Part shown: piece after piece, positions 23,301 to 35,200 of the stretch
Layout of the letters: the number at the start of each line of letters is the position of its first letter
How positions within the stretch are numbered: position 1 is the first letter of the stretch
Assembly (NCBI RefSeq): GCF_040412425.1
Contig: NC_089788.1
Location: 65,991,220-66,055,219, forward strand
From: Macrobrachium rosenbergii
Taxonomy: Eukaryota; Arthropoda; Malacostraca; Decapoda; Palaemonidae
DNA: 64,000 bases
Direction: 5' to 3'
The notes under the pieces: generated by a model
Told to the model about the DNA's origin: nothing
Seen by the model: the letters and a program-made list of their open reading frames with translations, nothing else
Database searches by the model: none
Position numbers and translations under genes: made by a program

Positions 23301-24179
23301 GTTTTTCAGTGTATGGTATGTAGATAATTTTTTGTGCTCGGAACAGAAAAGAAAATTTAACTTTTGGCCTAACTTCTTAGTTACAAAATGACAACCATGA
23401 CTTGCAGTTTTCCCTGTGTTCAATGTATGCCTTAGTTTTCAGCAGTGTCCCTTGATTTTATTTTTGCTAATAATTGAAAAAGCTTTAAATTAATTACGTA
23501 ATGCGGAAATTTCCCCCGTTATCTTTAATATCAGGAGTTTTTGTGTTGTAGGGGAATGGAAAATGTATTTAGGCAGATCTACTTTTGGTATGTATTACTC
23601 TGTTGGATGGAGACATCACAACTTACAATAAGACATAAAGTTCACCTCCTCAGTGGAATGTAGCAAATACTTTCCAGTACTGGTTATTGATATTAAACTT
23701 ATATTGTCATTGATATACTAGTTACCAGTGCAACAACAGGAGCAGTAACTCAAAGCAGTAACTCAAATTATCACAATAGTTGATGATAAGTTGAAATATT
23801 GTACTATCTGATATCCTATGGGTGGTGCTTTAATGTCGATATGTTAGGCAAGCTCCAGTTACTTTCAAACACATCTCATTGAATATTGGCTCCAAAATAA
23901 ACAAAATAAAATATGATAAGACAGTACTATTTTAAATGTAGTGCCAGCCAGTTCAAGTCTATGTGGTATTTTGAATCTTATTTGATAGGTTAACTCTTAG
24001 GAAAATACCAGAGCATTACAGTGCTATGTTGTTATTCCAATACCTCTGAGTCATACATATCAGCCATTGTTTTTATTGCTCAGTCAGATGTCAAGGTCCC
24101 ACATCTGTTAAAATAATTTCTGATGATGTTCATGGTTGTAGCTTTCTGTAAAAGAAAACTTTTGAGATGGCTATTTGTC
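23301..24179. other. No gene recognised
   Basis: AT-rich intron sequence between the minus-strand DIRS element and the repeat at 24180. It may contain the 5' end of the DIRS element. Confidence 0.4.
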
Positions 24180-24530
24180 TGTCCATCCACACTTTTTCTG
24201 TCAGTCCTCAGATCTTAAAACTACTGAGGCTAGAGGGCTGCAAACTAGAATGTTGATCATCCATCCTCCAATCATCAAACGTACCAAATTGCAGCTCTCT
24301 AGCATTGGTAGTATTTATTTTATTTAAGGTTAAAGTTAGCCATGATTGTGCATCTAGTACTACTATAGATGCAAACAACACAGGCCACCGTCGGGCCGAG
24401 GCTGAAAGTTTCATGGGCTGTGGCTGAGAGTTTCATGGGCTGTGGGTGAGAGTTTCATACAGCATTATATGCTGTACAGAAAACTCGATTGTGCCAAAGA
24501 AACTTTGGCGCATTTTTAACTTGTTTCTTT
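24180..24530. repeat. Interspersed repeat with internal hairpin
   Basis: The block contains an imperfect inverted repeat around 24218-24325 (ACTACTGAGGCTAGAGGGCTG against its complement near TGCAGCTCTCTAGC). It ends CAAAGAAACTTTGGCGCATT, TTTTAACTTGTTT. I recall very similar sequence recurring in decapod crustacean data, but have not checked this. No coding function is seen. Confidence 0.5.
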
Positions 24531-25009
24531 GTGGGATATAGATTTCTCTCTTTTGTATGTTAATGTATTAAACAAGTTGTGCCTTGCATTGATTCATCTA
24601 GTTTAATCATGATGTAAGGGATGACACCAATATATTATTGTTAATAGAATATCACTCCTTAGTTAGGGTCTTACCCGGTTGGCACAGCCATATATTTATA
24701 ACAAAGTTATGTGGTTTCCTGCTGGTGCATGTTTTGCTTGTTGGATAGATACAGCCAGCCGGCATTTGACCATTTCTCGTGTTGTTTTTTTGCATTTCTT
24801 GTGGTTTTTTGTCTTTTATTACTACAGGGCTGCTAATGAGGTAAACACAAAGGCTTCTTTCCTCAATGTAAACTACATAATCTGCTGATTGGCAGAAATA
24901 TCAACTGACATGAACATAACCATGCTGGTATAAAGTTGTGTTTTGGAAGTTTTTAGATGGGCACAATAAGCAACATGCACCAGACAGTGAACCATTTAAG
25001 GAAAGGTGT
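24531..25009. other. No gene recognised
   Basis: AT-rich intron sequence without visible structure. Confidence 0.4.
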
Positions 25010-28000
25010 GATTTAGACTAGACCTCTGGGTCCAGAGTATCAGAGGGTCCCTAGGGGGAGGAGAACACATCTGCCCAGTAGAGCTCTGGCAGAGAGTGTT
25101 CCCCTTCATTTTCTAAGAAGATTTCATGTCCTGGCCTGTACGCCAAGATACTGGAATTCAAGATCCCTGGGTGTGACTCCTTCAGTGGAGGTCAAGAGTC
25201 ATATATTAGGATAGATGCCACAGTATTGGGCATGAAGTGGATATTGCTACTGAGCTTTTGCTCCTGAACTGGAAGACCCTGTGTATTTGCTGGATAGGGA
25301 TCCCTCAAAGGAGATTAAAGGTTTTCCCATGTAATAACCTGACATTGAGGAGGACCCTAATAAGGCCACCATCCTTCCCCAGAGGTACATTTTTACCCAT
25401 GCAATAATCTGATGTTGAGAACTCCCAGTAAGGACCACCCTCTTCCCCTTGAAGTTCCTGTTCCTTCCAGGGGTATGGCAGCTCAGTGGTCTGGTAAAAC
25501 TAAGGTATACTTACTCCAGGTGTATGGTCATTCATCAGAGACTCTCAGGCAGTGACAATGTGGCTACTTAGTGATCCTTAAGGAAATTCTGTGTGAAGCT
25601 TGAGATTCTGAACAGGGTAATGCAAAGTATCAGGGATGTCCTTGATACTGAACAGCACTATGTCAGGGATGCTGTTGAGTGTTCCCGATAATAATTCAAA
25701 ACAGCACTGAACACTGAGTTGGAGGTTTTCTCTAAGACTTTTTTAAAGTCCTCCAAAAAGAGACTAGAAAGCATTCAAAAGCCTCCTGTGCAGGGATTAA
25801 TCCTTTTGCAAAAAAATAGTGAATAGATAAAATAAAATTAATAAATAGATAAATAACTTAATAAATTTATAAATGAATTAATATAATAATAGTAAAATAA
25901 TAAGTAGATAAATAAATGAACAAAACCAATTTAGTTGTTCAGAGCAAGCTAACAAAAATGTAAGACCAAAAAGAAATTAAATCTGTCACTTAGATCCCTC
26001 AAGAGTTAGAAGACTCACAAAGGGACGACTTATTTTCATAGTTTCAGCTGGCTCTAATACTGTGACCAGTTCGCACTATAAACCCCTGATGCCCGGAGGA
26101 TCAGTGGTACCAGTACTTGCCTCTGATAACAGTACTGATAATCCTTGTGGTGAAGCCTCTATGTGTGTCCTTTTCCTAGAGGGTACATATTTCACCAACA
26201 AAAGGAAACAACTGATTGAGGTGGAATTTTTGGGACAGCTGTTTTTCCCGATACAGAATGGCACTGGGTCCCTCGTTCTGTAGACTTCTAGAAACTGCTA
26301 AAAGAGATGGTCATCCTCTCTGAAGGTAGGGCAATACAAGACCATGAGGCAACCCTTTTTTCTGATTTAATGTATATCATTGTACCTCCACAATCTCGGA
26401 GAACTAGTAACTCCTTTGGGTAGCACCAGCCTTCTGCCCTTCACTTCTGAAACAATTAATCATGTGAAGGCAGAATTTAAGAATATTGCAGTTTCTGAAA
26501 AGCATAAGAAAATGGTAGAAATAAAGGTATGTATTTCCAAAATCCCACCCATTGTGGCCACAGGAGTTCAGTCTCCCTGTGGGCCAAATCTCAGATGGGA
26601 CGGCCACTTCTGAGTTTCATGCAAGGCTCCATCTCTTTTCTGTCTCAGCCTCGCCCACTATTCTTGAAGTAACTATGAGGGTGCTCTCAGTCTTTGTTTG
26701 GCTGCAGTTGTAAAACCTGTTTTGCAAACCCTATGGGGTCAGTATACAATTTCATGGAGTAGCACCCCAGAGCTTCAAAAGAGCTGTGTGCAGCTGGATG
26801 ACTCCTGCCATCCAAGTTTATTCACTCATTCAGTGTGGAACTTAGACTGCCTTTATCGATCCAAAAGAAACAATACCATGTCCCCATTACCATTCCCTTC
26901 TGCCCAGTCTTAGGGCTTCAGATAGGGAAGAATGGGTACAGAGTCAGTGTAATGCTATTTGGGTAAGACATCACACAGGGTCTTCTCAAAATTATCAGCA
27001 ATAGTTGTCTAGGAACTCAGAAAAGAAGGCATTCAACTGGTAGCTTACCTAGAAAATTGGCTAATCAAGGGAGATACCAAGAAGATTGCCTACAAAACCT
27101 GAGAGTGGCAGTCAACAGACTCTAGTCAAAAGGTTTCCTGAATAAACTGGAACAAGTCCCACCTCACACCCAATAGGTATTTTATGTGGTTAGGACTTTG
27201 TTGGGATAACTTTTGCAGTCAGTTGTCTTCCTAGCCAGACTCAGACCAGAATAAGGAAGGACCTGCAAAGGTTCCTTACCCAATCTGGGTTTTTCCTGTG
27301 AAGTTATTCTATCTGTGAACCTGGAAGGGAACTCCGCAAAACTGGTGTCCATGTATGTAGTGATACACATGGATGCCTTGTTAATAAGTAGAGGAGGCCA
27401 TTGGGAGGATATTCACGTATTGGGAAGATGGTCACCTGTTTTACAGAGGTGTCTCATCAATTTTCCTGGAGCTGGTGGCTGTCTTCACCCACATTTTGTT
27501 GGCAGCTGTAACATGTATCAAGAGGTTAGTGTCCCTCTCAGCCTCTCAATGTAGTCATTCTGTTTCTCGTACTGATGGCTCGGGTGAAGAAGTGGCACCT
27601 GTCAGCAGTCAGCCTGTCAGGGTAACTCAGTGTGATAACAGATTCCCTGTTGAGATGGACGGCAGCCTCAACTGATTGGAATTTAAAAAAAAAAAAACCC
27701 TTGTTCAAATAATTGCTAACGTGCTTGCATATCCAGAAGTGGACCTGTTTGCCACACAGAAACTGTCAACGTTCAGTGTATGTGTCTTCAAACCTGGACA
27801 ATCAGGCAGTAGCAGGAGATACATTTCTACAAGACTGAAACAAATGGAGGACATTCTACCCTTTTCCTCCATTGTTCCAGGTTTCAGAAGTTTAGAACAA
27901 ACTACTTACTTTCAACATAACTGCCTACCTAGTGGGCTTAAATTGGCCAGAGTCACAGGTTCGTACTGCTTCAACAGGCAAGGTAATCAATCCTGATACT

Positions 28001-29709
28001 TTTCCGCTGTTATCCCAGACAGGAAGAGAAAAGTCTAAGTGTCCCCTTTCCTGAGCCGTGGCCTTCAAGTGTGGTTATGTAAAATCTAGTCTACTTTGAA
28101 GATTATCCACCTTACATTGATAGGTATCCAGTACAAAACTGTGGACTTTATCTATCGAGCATACCAGTCTATATGGAAGGTATGGCTGGATTACCTCTAC
28201 ACTGAGAGCTAGTTGAGCCTTAGTTGAAACAGTTTTTGTTTTCTGACGTACCTGTATGAGGATAAGCATCTTATTGCAACTACAATTAAACAGGCCTGCA
28301 TTATTGAAGTCAGTGCTTTATGGGTGTGACATTGAACAAAATATAGAATTTTTAATTCCCTTCCCAGTTCTTTGCATTGCAAAGACCTTTTCCTGGAAGA
28401 CTTCCCTTTACCAGGTCCTTAAACCAGGTTCTCTGACCCCAGTCATCTCCTAAAGCAACTAAAACTCAACACTTGAGGTGATCTTTTTGACCATCTACTG
28501 TAGGCATCCCGGCTCTCAGACAAGGAGAATGTTTCACTGTTCTAACCCTCAACTGTCACTGTTGTCTCCTGCCTTGTCATTTCTGCCCAAGAATGAGGAC
28601 TCTGAAGAAGAAATCCCTTATTCTTTTACAGGAACTCAGAATTGTAGGTAAGATAATATGCCCTGTCCAGGCACTCTAGGGTTACCTGGAAGGGTCCCAG
28701 ATGCTTCTTTTTTTCTTGCACCCTATCACAAACAAGCCACTTTCTTTGCATGGGCTGAGAATTGTCTTATTAACTGTAATTAAAAAGAACACACACACAC
28801 TCACTGTTCACAATGATGTTGGAGGGTTGCATCCCGTTTTTTGTTGGAGGTAATTCTTTTAAAGAAGCCTCAAAATTTGCAAGGTGGCCATAAGAGGCAG
28901 TGCTCCTTGAACACTGCTGTCATGGCATCAAAACGAGTATGAATACGCTGTGTTGTTAGATGCTTTGGTAAATCCTGGCTCCTCAGGTTCCTTAGTAGAA
29001 AGCAAAAGGTCTTCTTGAAGCTGAAGTAGTTCTTTGATACTGTAATTAGGTAAGTCATTTTAGAACTACATAGAATAACACATGTATAGTTTCTTGTTTT
29101 ATCCATTCCTTCAGTGTTAGACCCCAAAGGGCATCCTGAATAAAAGAAGGTAGGTAATAACTTTTGTGATTTTACCATGAGCCTATTTTGTCAGGGTCAT
29201 TGAGATCTCTTAATCAGGACCTAGGCCATTTGATCACCACCTGTCAGTTTCTTTTTTTATGTTTTTTTTTTTTTTTTTTAGGACAAACAGTGGCAGTGCT
29301 ATCAAAAAACAGGTATTGACAAAGTAGAAAGCTACTGTATTTTTGGTAGCCTCTGTGAGTCCTCAAGCTCACCCTCTTTCTCTGATGAAAGGCATGGGAT
29401 TTTATGGTGATTTTCATAGACTTGGCGAATAATGTCCATTTGGCCAATTCGTGTGCTGTTATCGTATCTGTGTCAGAAGGATGAAGGGAAAACTAGGTAA
29501 TATTGCTTAGGCAAGGGAAAGAGCCTCTTGCTTTGAGTCCTTTTATACTCAGTCACTGTGTCAAATCAAAGGCATTATTCTGGCCAAGACCAACTATGGG
29601 AGAACTCCTTGAGATTGATTGGTCTGTTTTATAGAGCTTTGGTGGGGCCATAACAGTAACTCATTTGAGAACTCACAGTGGCTACCAAAAGTAGGTTTTT
29701 CCTTTGTCA
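25010..29709 (+). mobile_element. Second DIRS1-like element, plus strand, degraded
   Basis: From about 26880 the plus strand gives diverged versions of the same proteins as the minus-strand element: RT (ELRKEGIQLVAYLENWLI near 27015-27065, with the YLDD motif changed to YLEN), RNase H (PEVDLFAT and SIVPGFR, 27700-27900) and recombinase-region sequence to about 28690. The inverted-repeat end follows at 29306-29709. It is riddled with stops. 25010-26880 is assigned only tentatively as its 5' part. It shares a GGTCTGGTAAAACTAAGG run with 19738 in the first element. A gypsy element splits its extreme 3' end. Confidence 0.65.
29306..29709. repeat. DIRS 3'-end inverted repeat, second copy
   Basis: The arm at about 29306-29375 (CAAAAAACAGGT, TTTTTGGTAGCC, GTGAGTCCTCAAG) is answered by the inverted arm at about 29655-29709 (GAGAACTCACAGTGGCTACC, AAAAGTAGGTTTTTCC). 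The second arm is cut by the gypsy element and continues at 34277 (GTCAAAACCTATTTTTTT), matching the uninterrupted arm at 19053 and 19490. Confidence 0.7.
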
Positions 29710-30091
29710 TGTGAGCGAGGTACAACCGAAAGTGCAGGTCTCGATACAAATGATTTATTGATTCAAAATCCTCAAATGTTATAGGCTCATACGGATCACA
29801 AAGTACTCCCGACCTCTTGACAGGTTGAGGAAAAGGGATTAACAAGAGACATCTGTGTCTTCTCACAGATGTAAAATAACCAATATACAAATACAAAACA
29901 TAAGAACATAGATACATGGGACTGAATGGATTACATTCTGATCTATGGAGTGATAACAATACATGAAAGATGGCGATAACATTGTCAGAAATATTTGCGT
30001 CTTGCCTCTTGTCGAGCGCATGGTCCGTTACACGAGGTGAGAGCTGATTCATCACCAGTTAGGTCATGTGGTGGATCCACGTTGGGCTACA
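29710..30091 (-). repeat. 3' LTR of the gypsy element
   Basis: 382 bp, TG...CA bounded in element orientation. Shares with the other LTR the GAGGTACAA, GAAAGTGCAGGTCT, GGGATTAACAAGAGACATCT and GATGTAAAATAACCAATATA runs. It lacks the 50-bp internal duplication found in the other LTR and about 40 bp near the TATTTGCG position. Confidence 0.85.
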
Positions 30092-30244
30092 GGACTCCCC
30101 TCACCAGGAGAGGCCCATGCCTGTCGGCTGGTTTCTGGCATGCGGGCTGGTTTCAATTGGTCGATGAAACCCAGGTCTTCCTTCCATCAACCATTGTCTG
30201 GTACGTTTTGGGAAGTCTTTGAAGAATTCTATGTGGGCCGTAGT

Positions 30245-31305
30245 TTACTGGGGAGAGGGGGTTTTGTGTGCGTCGACCCAAATGAACGCATATTTTACGT
30301 TCTTTAGGTCTTCGGGGACAAATACTTTCCTGTTTGCTTGGTATGTCGTTCTTGCTGGTAAAAATTTCTTTACCGCCTTTCTTGTGTCTGATGATGTTGT
30401 TGGGGATTTATTCTCTGGAAAGGTGTCTGCTGGCAACGTCAACGCTTGGCCACACAGGACTTCTGCTGGGGATGCGTTGAATGCTTTGTGTGGGGTTGCT
30501 CTTAATGCCAGCAGGACCCAAGCTAGTTCTATCCTCCAGCTTCCTCCCTGGTATTTGGCTGTTAGAGAGGTTTTCAATGATCTATGCAACCTCTCTATGA
30601 TTCTGTTTGCTTCGGGGGTGTAGGCCGTTGTGTGCGTGATTTTTGTTCCCAAGCTGTTGGCCAGGGTGTTCCAAAGGACGGAAGTGAAATTGGCACCTCT
30701 GTTGCTGGTGATGATCTGTGGAATACCGTGCTTGCTGACCCAGTCTGTGAGGGCCTTGACACAGCTTTCTGCTGTCTGTTGACGAATTGGTATTGCTTCC
30801 AGCCATCTTGTGTTCCTATCTATAATGGTAAATAGATATTTATACCCTTCTGAGGGGGGGTAGGGGTCCCACAATGTCAATGTGTAAGCAGGTTGTTGTT
30901 TTGTACTCCTCTATCCTGCTCTCCGTGTGCCTTGTGACTTTTGACGTTTGGAGCAGGATGCACTGTCTTGCCCACATCTTCACATCCTTCCGCATGCCCC
31001 ACGAGTTGTACTGCTCTGCTGCCATTCGGGCAGTTGACTGTTCTGATGGGTAGGATAGGTTGTGGGTGAAGCTGAAAGCTCTTTCTTAACCCCTCTGGCA
31101 AGTAAGGACATGGTCATCCGGCACTTGTTTGGCTGATGATGGTCGCCGTTCCTCCGCTGATCAACAGGTCACTCCATTCGAGGGCGGGATTCATCTGCCG
31201 CAGTCGTTGTAGTCCTTCATTGTTCTTCTGTGCCTCTGCTATTTCAGGATAAGGTATCCCGAGCTGGATGCTGTTGACACAGTTTCTGGATAGGGTATCC
31301 GCCAT
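30245..31305 (-). pseudogene. Gypsy integrase (catalytically altered)
   Basis: The N-terminal zinc-binding region (about 31100-30880) keeps VKMWARQCILLQTSKVTRH, in which one of the expected cysteines is lost. The core shows HIDIVGPLPP (first aspartate), QIITSNRGANFTS near 30715-30680 and ANRIIERLHRSLK (glutamate). The second catalytic residue, normally aspartate in an SDRG block, reads asparagine (codon complement at 30701-30703). With stops between the zinc region and core, this integrase should be inactive. Confidence 0.8.
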
Positions 31306-33010
31306 GGTGTTCGGTGAGCCCTACAGGTACTTGATGGTGCAGGAGTATTCAGCTATTGCTGACAGGTGCCATTGTTTACGCACTGACCATGCATCTGCTG
31401 TTTTCATGAAGGCGTGCACAAGTGGTTGGTGGTCTGTCTGCACCAAAAACTTTCATCCCTCGAGCATGTGGCAAAAGTGGCAGACTGCTTTGTAGACTGC
31501 GAGGAGTTCCTTGTCAAATGTAGAGTATTTCTGCTCTGCTGTTGTTAGCTTTTTGCTGTAGACAACTAATCATCAGTGTCCCGCTCGAGTACGGCGCCCA
31601 TCGCCCCATTGCTTGCGTCTGTTGTCATCGTGTTGGGTAAAGGAAATGTTAGTGTTGTTGTATCTGTTATTGCTTGTTTTGCTGTTATTGCTTTGTTCAT
31701 CAACCCAATGTAATTGTGTTTTGTTTCCTTTTAAACATTGGTAAATCTGGCTCACTGTCTGTGTAATTTTCAGGATAAAGCAGTGATAATAATTATGAGT
31801 CCCGAGAACTCTTGTACTGATTTCACTGTTGTGGGTTTGAGGAATTCTGTGATTGCTTTCACTTTTTTTGGTAATGGTTTTATGCCATCTTGGCTCACTT
31901 TGTGTCCCAGAAATTCTACTGTTTTCTTTCTCCATTCGCACTTATCTTCATGCACTATTGACCTGTTTTCTTTTAATCTTTTTAGCACTTCTTTGACATG
32001 TTTGGTACGTTCTTTTAAGTTTGGGCTGAATAATATGTCGTCCACATATATTACACAAAATGGACGATCCCAAAATAGTTCGTCCATTAATCTTTGGAAT
32101 GTCGCCCCTGAGTTACGGAGGCCGAAGCAGCTGTAGTTGAACATATATGTGCCGAATGGTGTGATGATTGCCGTTTTCTCTACATCTTTTTTCACCACCG
32201 GAGCTTGAAAATACCCTTTTAGCAAGTCTATCTTGGTGAATATTCTTGCTCCACTCATTTCATTTGTTATTTCCGCTCTATTTAGTAGTGGATGTCTGTC
32301 CGGTTTAGTTTTCACCTTTAGCCTTTGGTAGTCTCTGCAGGGGCACCATGTTCCGTCTGCTTTTGGCACCACATGTAGGGATGATGCCCATGGACTGGAG
32401 AGTTTCTGGCATATTCCCGCTTCTTCCATTTCTTTAAATACCTTCTTGGCATAGGTAGGTTTTTCCGGAGCCAGTCGTCTGAATTTTGAATGGATCAGGA
32501 AGCCTTCTGTTTGTATGTGGTGCTTGATTTTGTGCTTTGCTGGTTTTGTGAGGTTGTGCTTGTGGTTGTCCTTGAATACTTCTTTGTATTCGAGCAGCAG
32601 TTCTCTCATCTCTGCTGGTGGGACGTCCAGTGCGATGGGGCATAGTTTTTGTTTTTTCTCATTTACTACTGTGTTTGTTGTACATCTGCTTGGCTGCTGG
32701 GGAGATGAATTCTGTGTTGTTCTCTTGACTAGTTCTTTTTTCGTGACGTCGACCAGTAGGTTGTGCGCCCTTAGGAAATCTGCTCCTAACAATGCATTGT
32801 CATGTCTGCTGTTATGAATGACCAGTCATAGTCTTGTTCGTCGAACTTGACCTTTATCTCCCGCCTTCCGTACATCGTTAGTGGGCCTCCACTGGCGGTC
32901 GAGACTTGTAGATTGGGTGGTGGGGTGGGGTTTATCCGCTCCACAGGTCTGGCGGGATGAAGGACCTACAGGCTCCAGTATCTACCAAGAATTCCATGTC
33001 TGACCTCTCA
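31306..33010 (-). pseudogene. Gypsy protease-reverse transcriptase-RNase H
   Basis: The protease active site DTGA is at 32982-32971, within EFLVDTGACRSFIPP. A 340-codon frame (32792-31770) then carries LGADFLRAHNLLVDV, the RT fingers, KIDLLKGYFQAPV, the SCFGLRNSGATFQRLMD block and VIYVDDILFSP with intact YVDD (32048-32037). It ends in KSVQEFSGL near the start of RNase H. RNase H (about 31700-31300) is badly broken. A frame change separates protease from RT. Confidence 0.85.
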
Positions 33011-33049
33011 TTCCTTATGTAGAAGCATGTCTTGGTCTGTCTCTCATAC

Positions 33050-33778
33050 CTGGAAAAAAGACATTGGTGGGCAGCCGCAATTTTCTCACAGGGTAACCTG
33101 TCTGCCTGCTGCTGACATTAGTATGGCTGGGTCGTTTCTGCAACCCTATTGGGTGTTTTTTAAAATATGCAGCCTTTGTTGCATCCTTCCTCTTCTGTGG
33201 TTGCTTCTCTCTGTTTTCTTGTTTATAGATGCATCTCTTGCAGATGGGGGTGGCTGGCACTTCCTCGTCTCTGTCTTCGTCGCTTCCGGATGACTGTTTG
33301 GTGCGACGTGCTGCTGATGCTGGCTGTGAGGGATCTGCTGCTTTGTGTGCTTAGTGGACGTCTTCCACCATTATTAAAAATTCTTTGATGGTTGTGGTGG
33401 ATGCTTTTGGCATGGATGTTACTGTTTGGCAGGGCAGTTTTGTGAGGAGTACCTCCCTCACTAGGTACCTATTGGGGTCCCCACGTGATTCAGGAACTTT
33501 TTGGTTCTCTGGGCTGGTAGCATGCTGAAGGATGACTTCAATTGGCCCTTCAGGATGTTGTAGGTTCTAGTTCCTCGAGCCATGCCGCCGACATCGTCTA
33601 ACAGGAATTCGAGGACGGCATCTACTTTCCACGTCGATGAGGTGATCTTCTGTGCATGAAAGATTGTCTCCGCCGTAAAAAACCATGTTTCTGGGTGGTG
33701 GGGTGTGAAGGGCGGCAATTGGATGGAGGTAGCTGCAAGACTTTTGCAGATGGTGTGGGGGGTTGCTGGTGTTGGCAC
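33050..33778 (-). pseudogene. Gypsy gag
   Basis: A frame of 105 codons (33778-33461) begins soon after the presumed primer-binding site and holds FTPHHPETWFFTAETIF followed by a helical stretch, the usual start of arthropod gypsy gag. Downstream the frame breaks, and cysteine-containing fragments near 33250-33200 (CKRCIYKQ) may be the remains of a zinc knuckle. Confidence 0.65.
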
Positions 33779-33805
33779 GGTCAGTCATCTCTCCAGGGTC
33801 ACCAG

Positions 33806-34276
33806 TGTAAGTGAGGTACAAGCGAAAGTGCAGGTCTAGATACAACTGGTTTGTTGGTTCAGAATCCACAAGCGAAAGTGCAGTTCTAGATACAACTGGT
33901 TTGTTGATTCAGAATCCACAAATGTCATAGGTCCATGCGGACCCCAAATTAGTCCCAATCTCTTGACAGATAGAGGAAAAGGGATTAACAAGAGACATCT
34001 GTGTCTTCTCACAGATGTAAAATAACCAATATACAAATGCAATACATATGAACATAAAGTAGATACACAGGACTGAATGGATTACGTTCTGATCTGTGGA
34101 GTTATAACAATACATGAAAGATGACAATAATATTGTTAGAAATATTTATATAAAACAGAGTCTTGAGGATTTGTGTTTTGCATCCTCTACCTCTTGTTGA
34201 ACGCATGGTCTGTTCCATGAGGTGAGAGCTGATTCATTGCCAGGTAGGCCACGTGGTGGATCCATGTGGGGCTACA
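33806..34276 (-). repeat. 5' LTR of the gypsy element with internal 50-bp duplication
   Basis: 471 bp. A 50-bp unit starting ACAAGCGAAAGTGCAG is tandemly duplicated at 33818-33867 and 33868-33917, and the other LTR has it once. Next to the inner edge (33790-33805, read on the minus strand) CTGGTGACCC could act as primer-binding site, but I cannot name the tRNA. Confidence 0.85.
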
Positions 34277-34299
34277 GTCAAAACCTATTTTTTTTTTTT

Positions 34300-34898
34300 T
34301 TGTATCCTTTCATTGCTGTTGCTCTTTTTCATTTTATATTTCCAATAATTTCTGTATCAGTGATGTTTTTGTGTATATGAAAACATATTTTATACTTTGA
34401 CCTGGTCCAAAGTCCAGATGCACGTGCATTGCTAATGTGTGGCTTGTGTGTTTATTGCTTAACTTTTTGAAAAAAATAAAAAAAAAATTTCCCTTTTGAA
34501 AGCCTAAAAGCTGAACAGTAGCTATTAAAAGAAGTTTACATAAATGTTAAGTACAAATATTAAAACTGGGCGTAGGTAAAATACATTAAAAGAAAACACG
34601 TAAGAAATAATAAATTATTCTCAGAAAGACACAAATAATTAGGATACCGGTGCTGTAAGCTTGAAAATTCAAGTTAAAATCAAATACTAAGTAATTAAAA
34701 AATATTCTCTCTGCCCTTGGTTGTCTTATGTTAGTGCTGAAAAATCTGCTTTGATATTATGCATAGTAGCACTTAAATCTCACGGGTGCTTTGGCGTCTG
34801 GATTTCTGATAAGTTACAGTATATATTTTATATGTTTTTGCTTGTGTGTGAGTATATGTGTATTTATAAATTCACTAATATGAAGTTAAACCTTTCAG
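34300..34898 (+). other. SMC6 intron, end of the 18.2-kb intron
   Basis: AT-rich intron sequence between the split DIRS end and the hinge-exit exon. No repeat was recognised. Confidence 0.5.
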
Positions 34899-35033
34899 GG
34901 TCCCACCAAACTGTAAAGTTGCATACACATTGAATGGTGACAGGTATCTCCCAGATCCAAATTACAGAGTGTACTCTGGTCCTGGCAAAAGACCTGCCAG
35001 ATTCCTGCAGGTTTCTGTAGGAGAAAGAGCACA
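34899..35033 (+). CDS. SMC6: SMC6 exon: hinge exit
   Basis: The exon encodes 45 residues, including [19 protein letters not shown] and [14 protein letters not shown]. This is the SMC6 hinge exit, where 'P.NC..A.T..GD' and a tyrosine/arginine/proline stretch precede the return coiled coil. The acceptor is CTTTCAG ending at 34898. The donor GTAAGT begins at 35034, with two bases of a glutamine codon left over. It lies 18.2 kb downstream of the previous exon, across an intron containing two DIRS1-like elements, a Ty3/gypsy element and nested Tigger remnants. Confidence 0.9.
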
Positions 35034-35200
35034 GTAAGTCTTTAATTTTTCATGCTGCTTTTCTTGAGTGATTTTATTGTAGCCATACTGATACTACTTA
35101 TCATTAAAATTTGAGCAAATGGAAGCATAGATGATTAGTGTGTAGAGATGAAATGGGGATACTAATTGTCCTTATATTGAAGTCAGAGATATTCTTTTAT

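Larger units (their letters stand above)
29710..34276 (-). mobile_element. Ty3/gypsy LTR retrotransposon, minus strand, with target-site duplication
   Basis: The element is about 4.57 kb, with LTRs at both ends beginning TGTAGCCC and ending in CA in element orientation. It is flanked by a 4-bp duplication GTCA (29706-29709 and 34277-34280). The internal order from right to left is gag, protease, RT, RNase H, integrase, i.e. standard Ty3/gypsy. It sits in the terminal repeat of the plus-strand DIRS copy. Stops and substitutions disable it. Confidence 0.88.

Noticed and set aside
30219..30623. Plus-strand open frames over the gypsy integrase
   Set aside because: Antisense shadows of the minus-strand integrase, whose motifs are clear.
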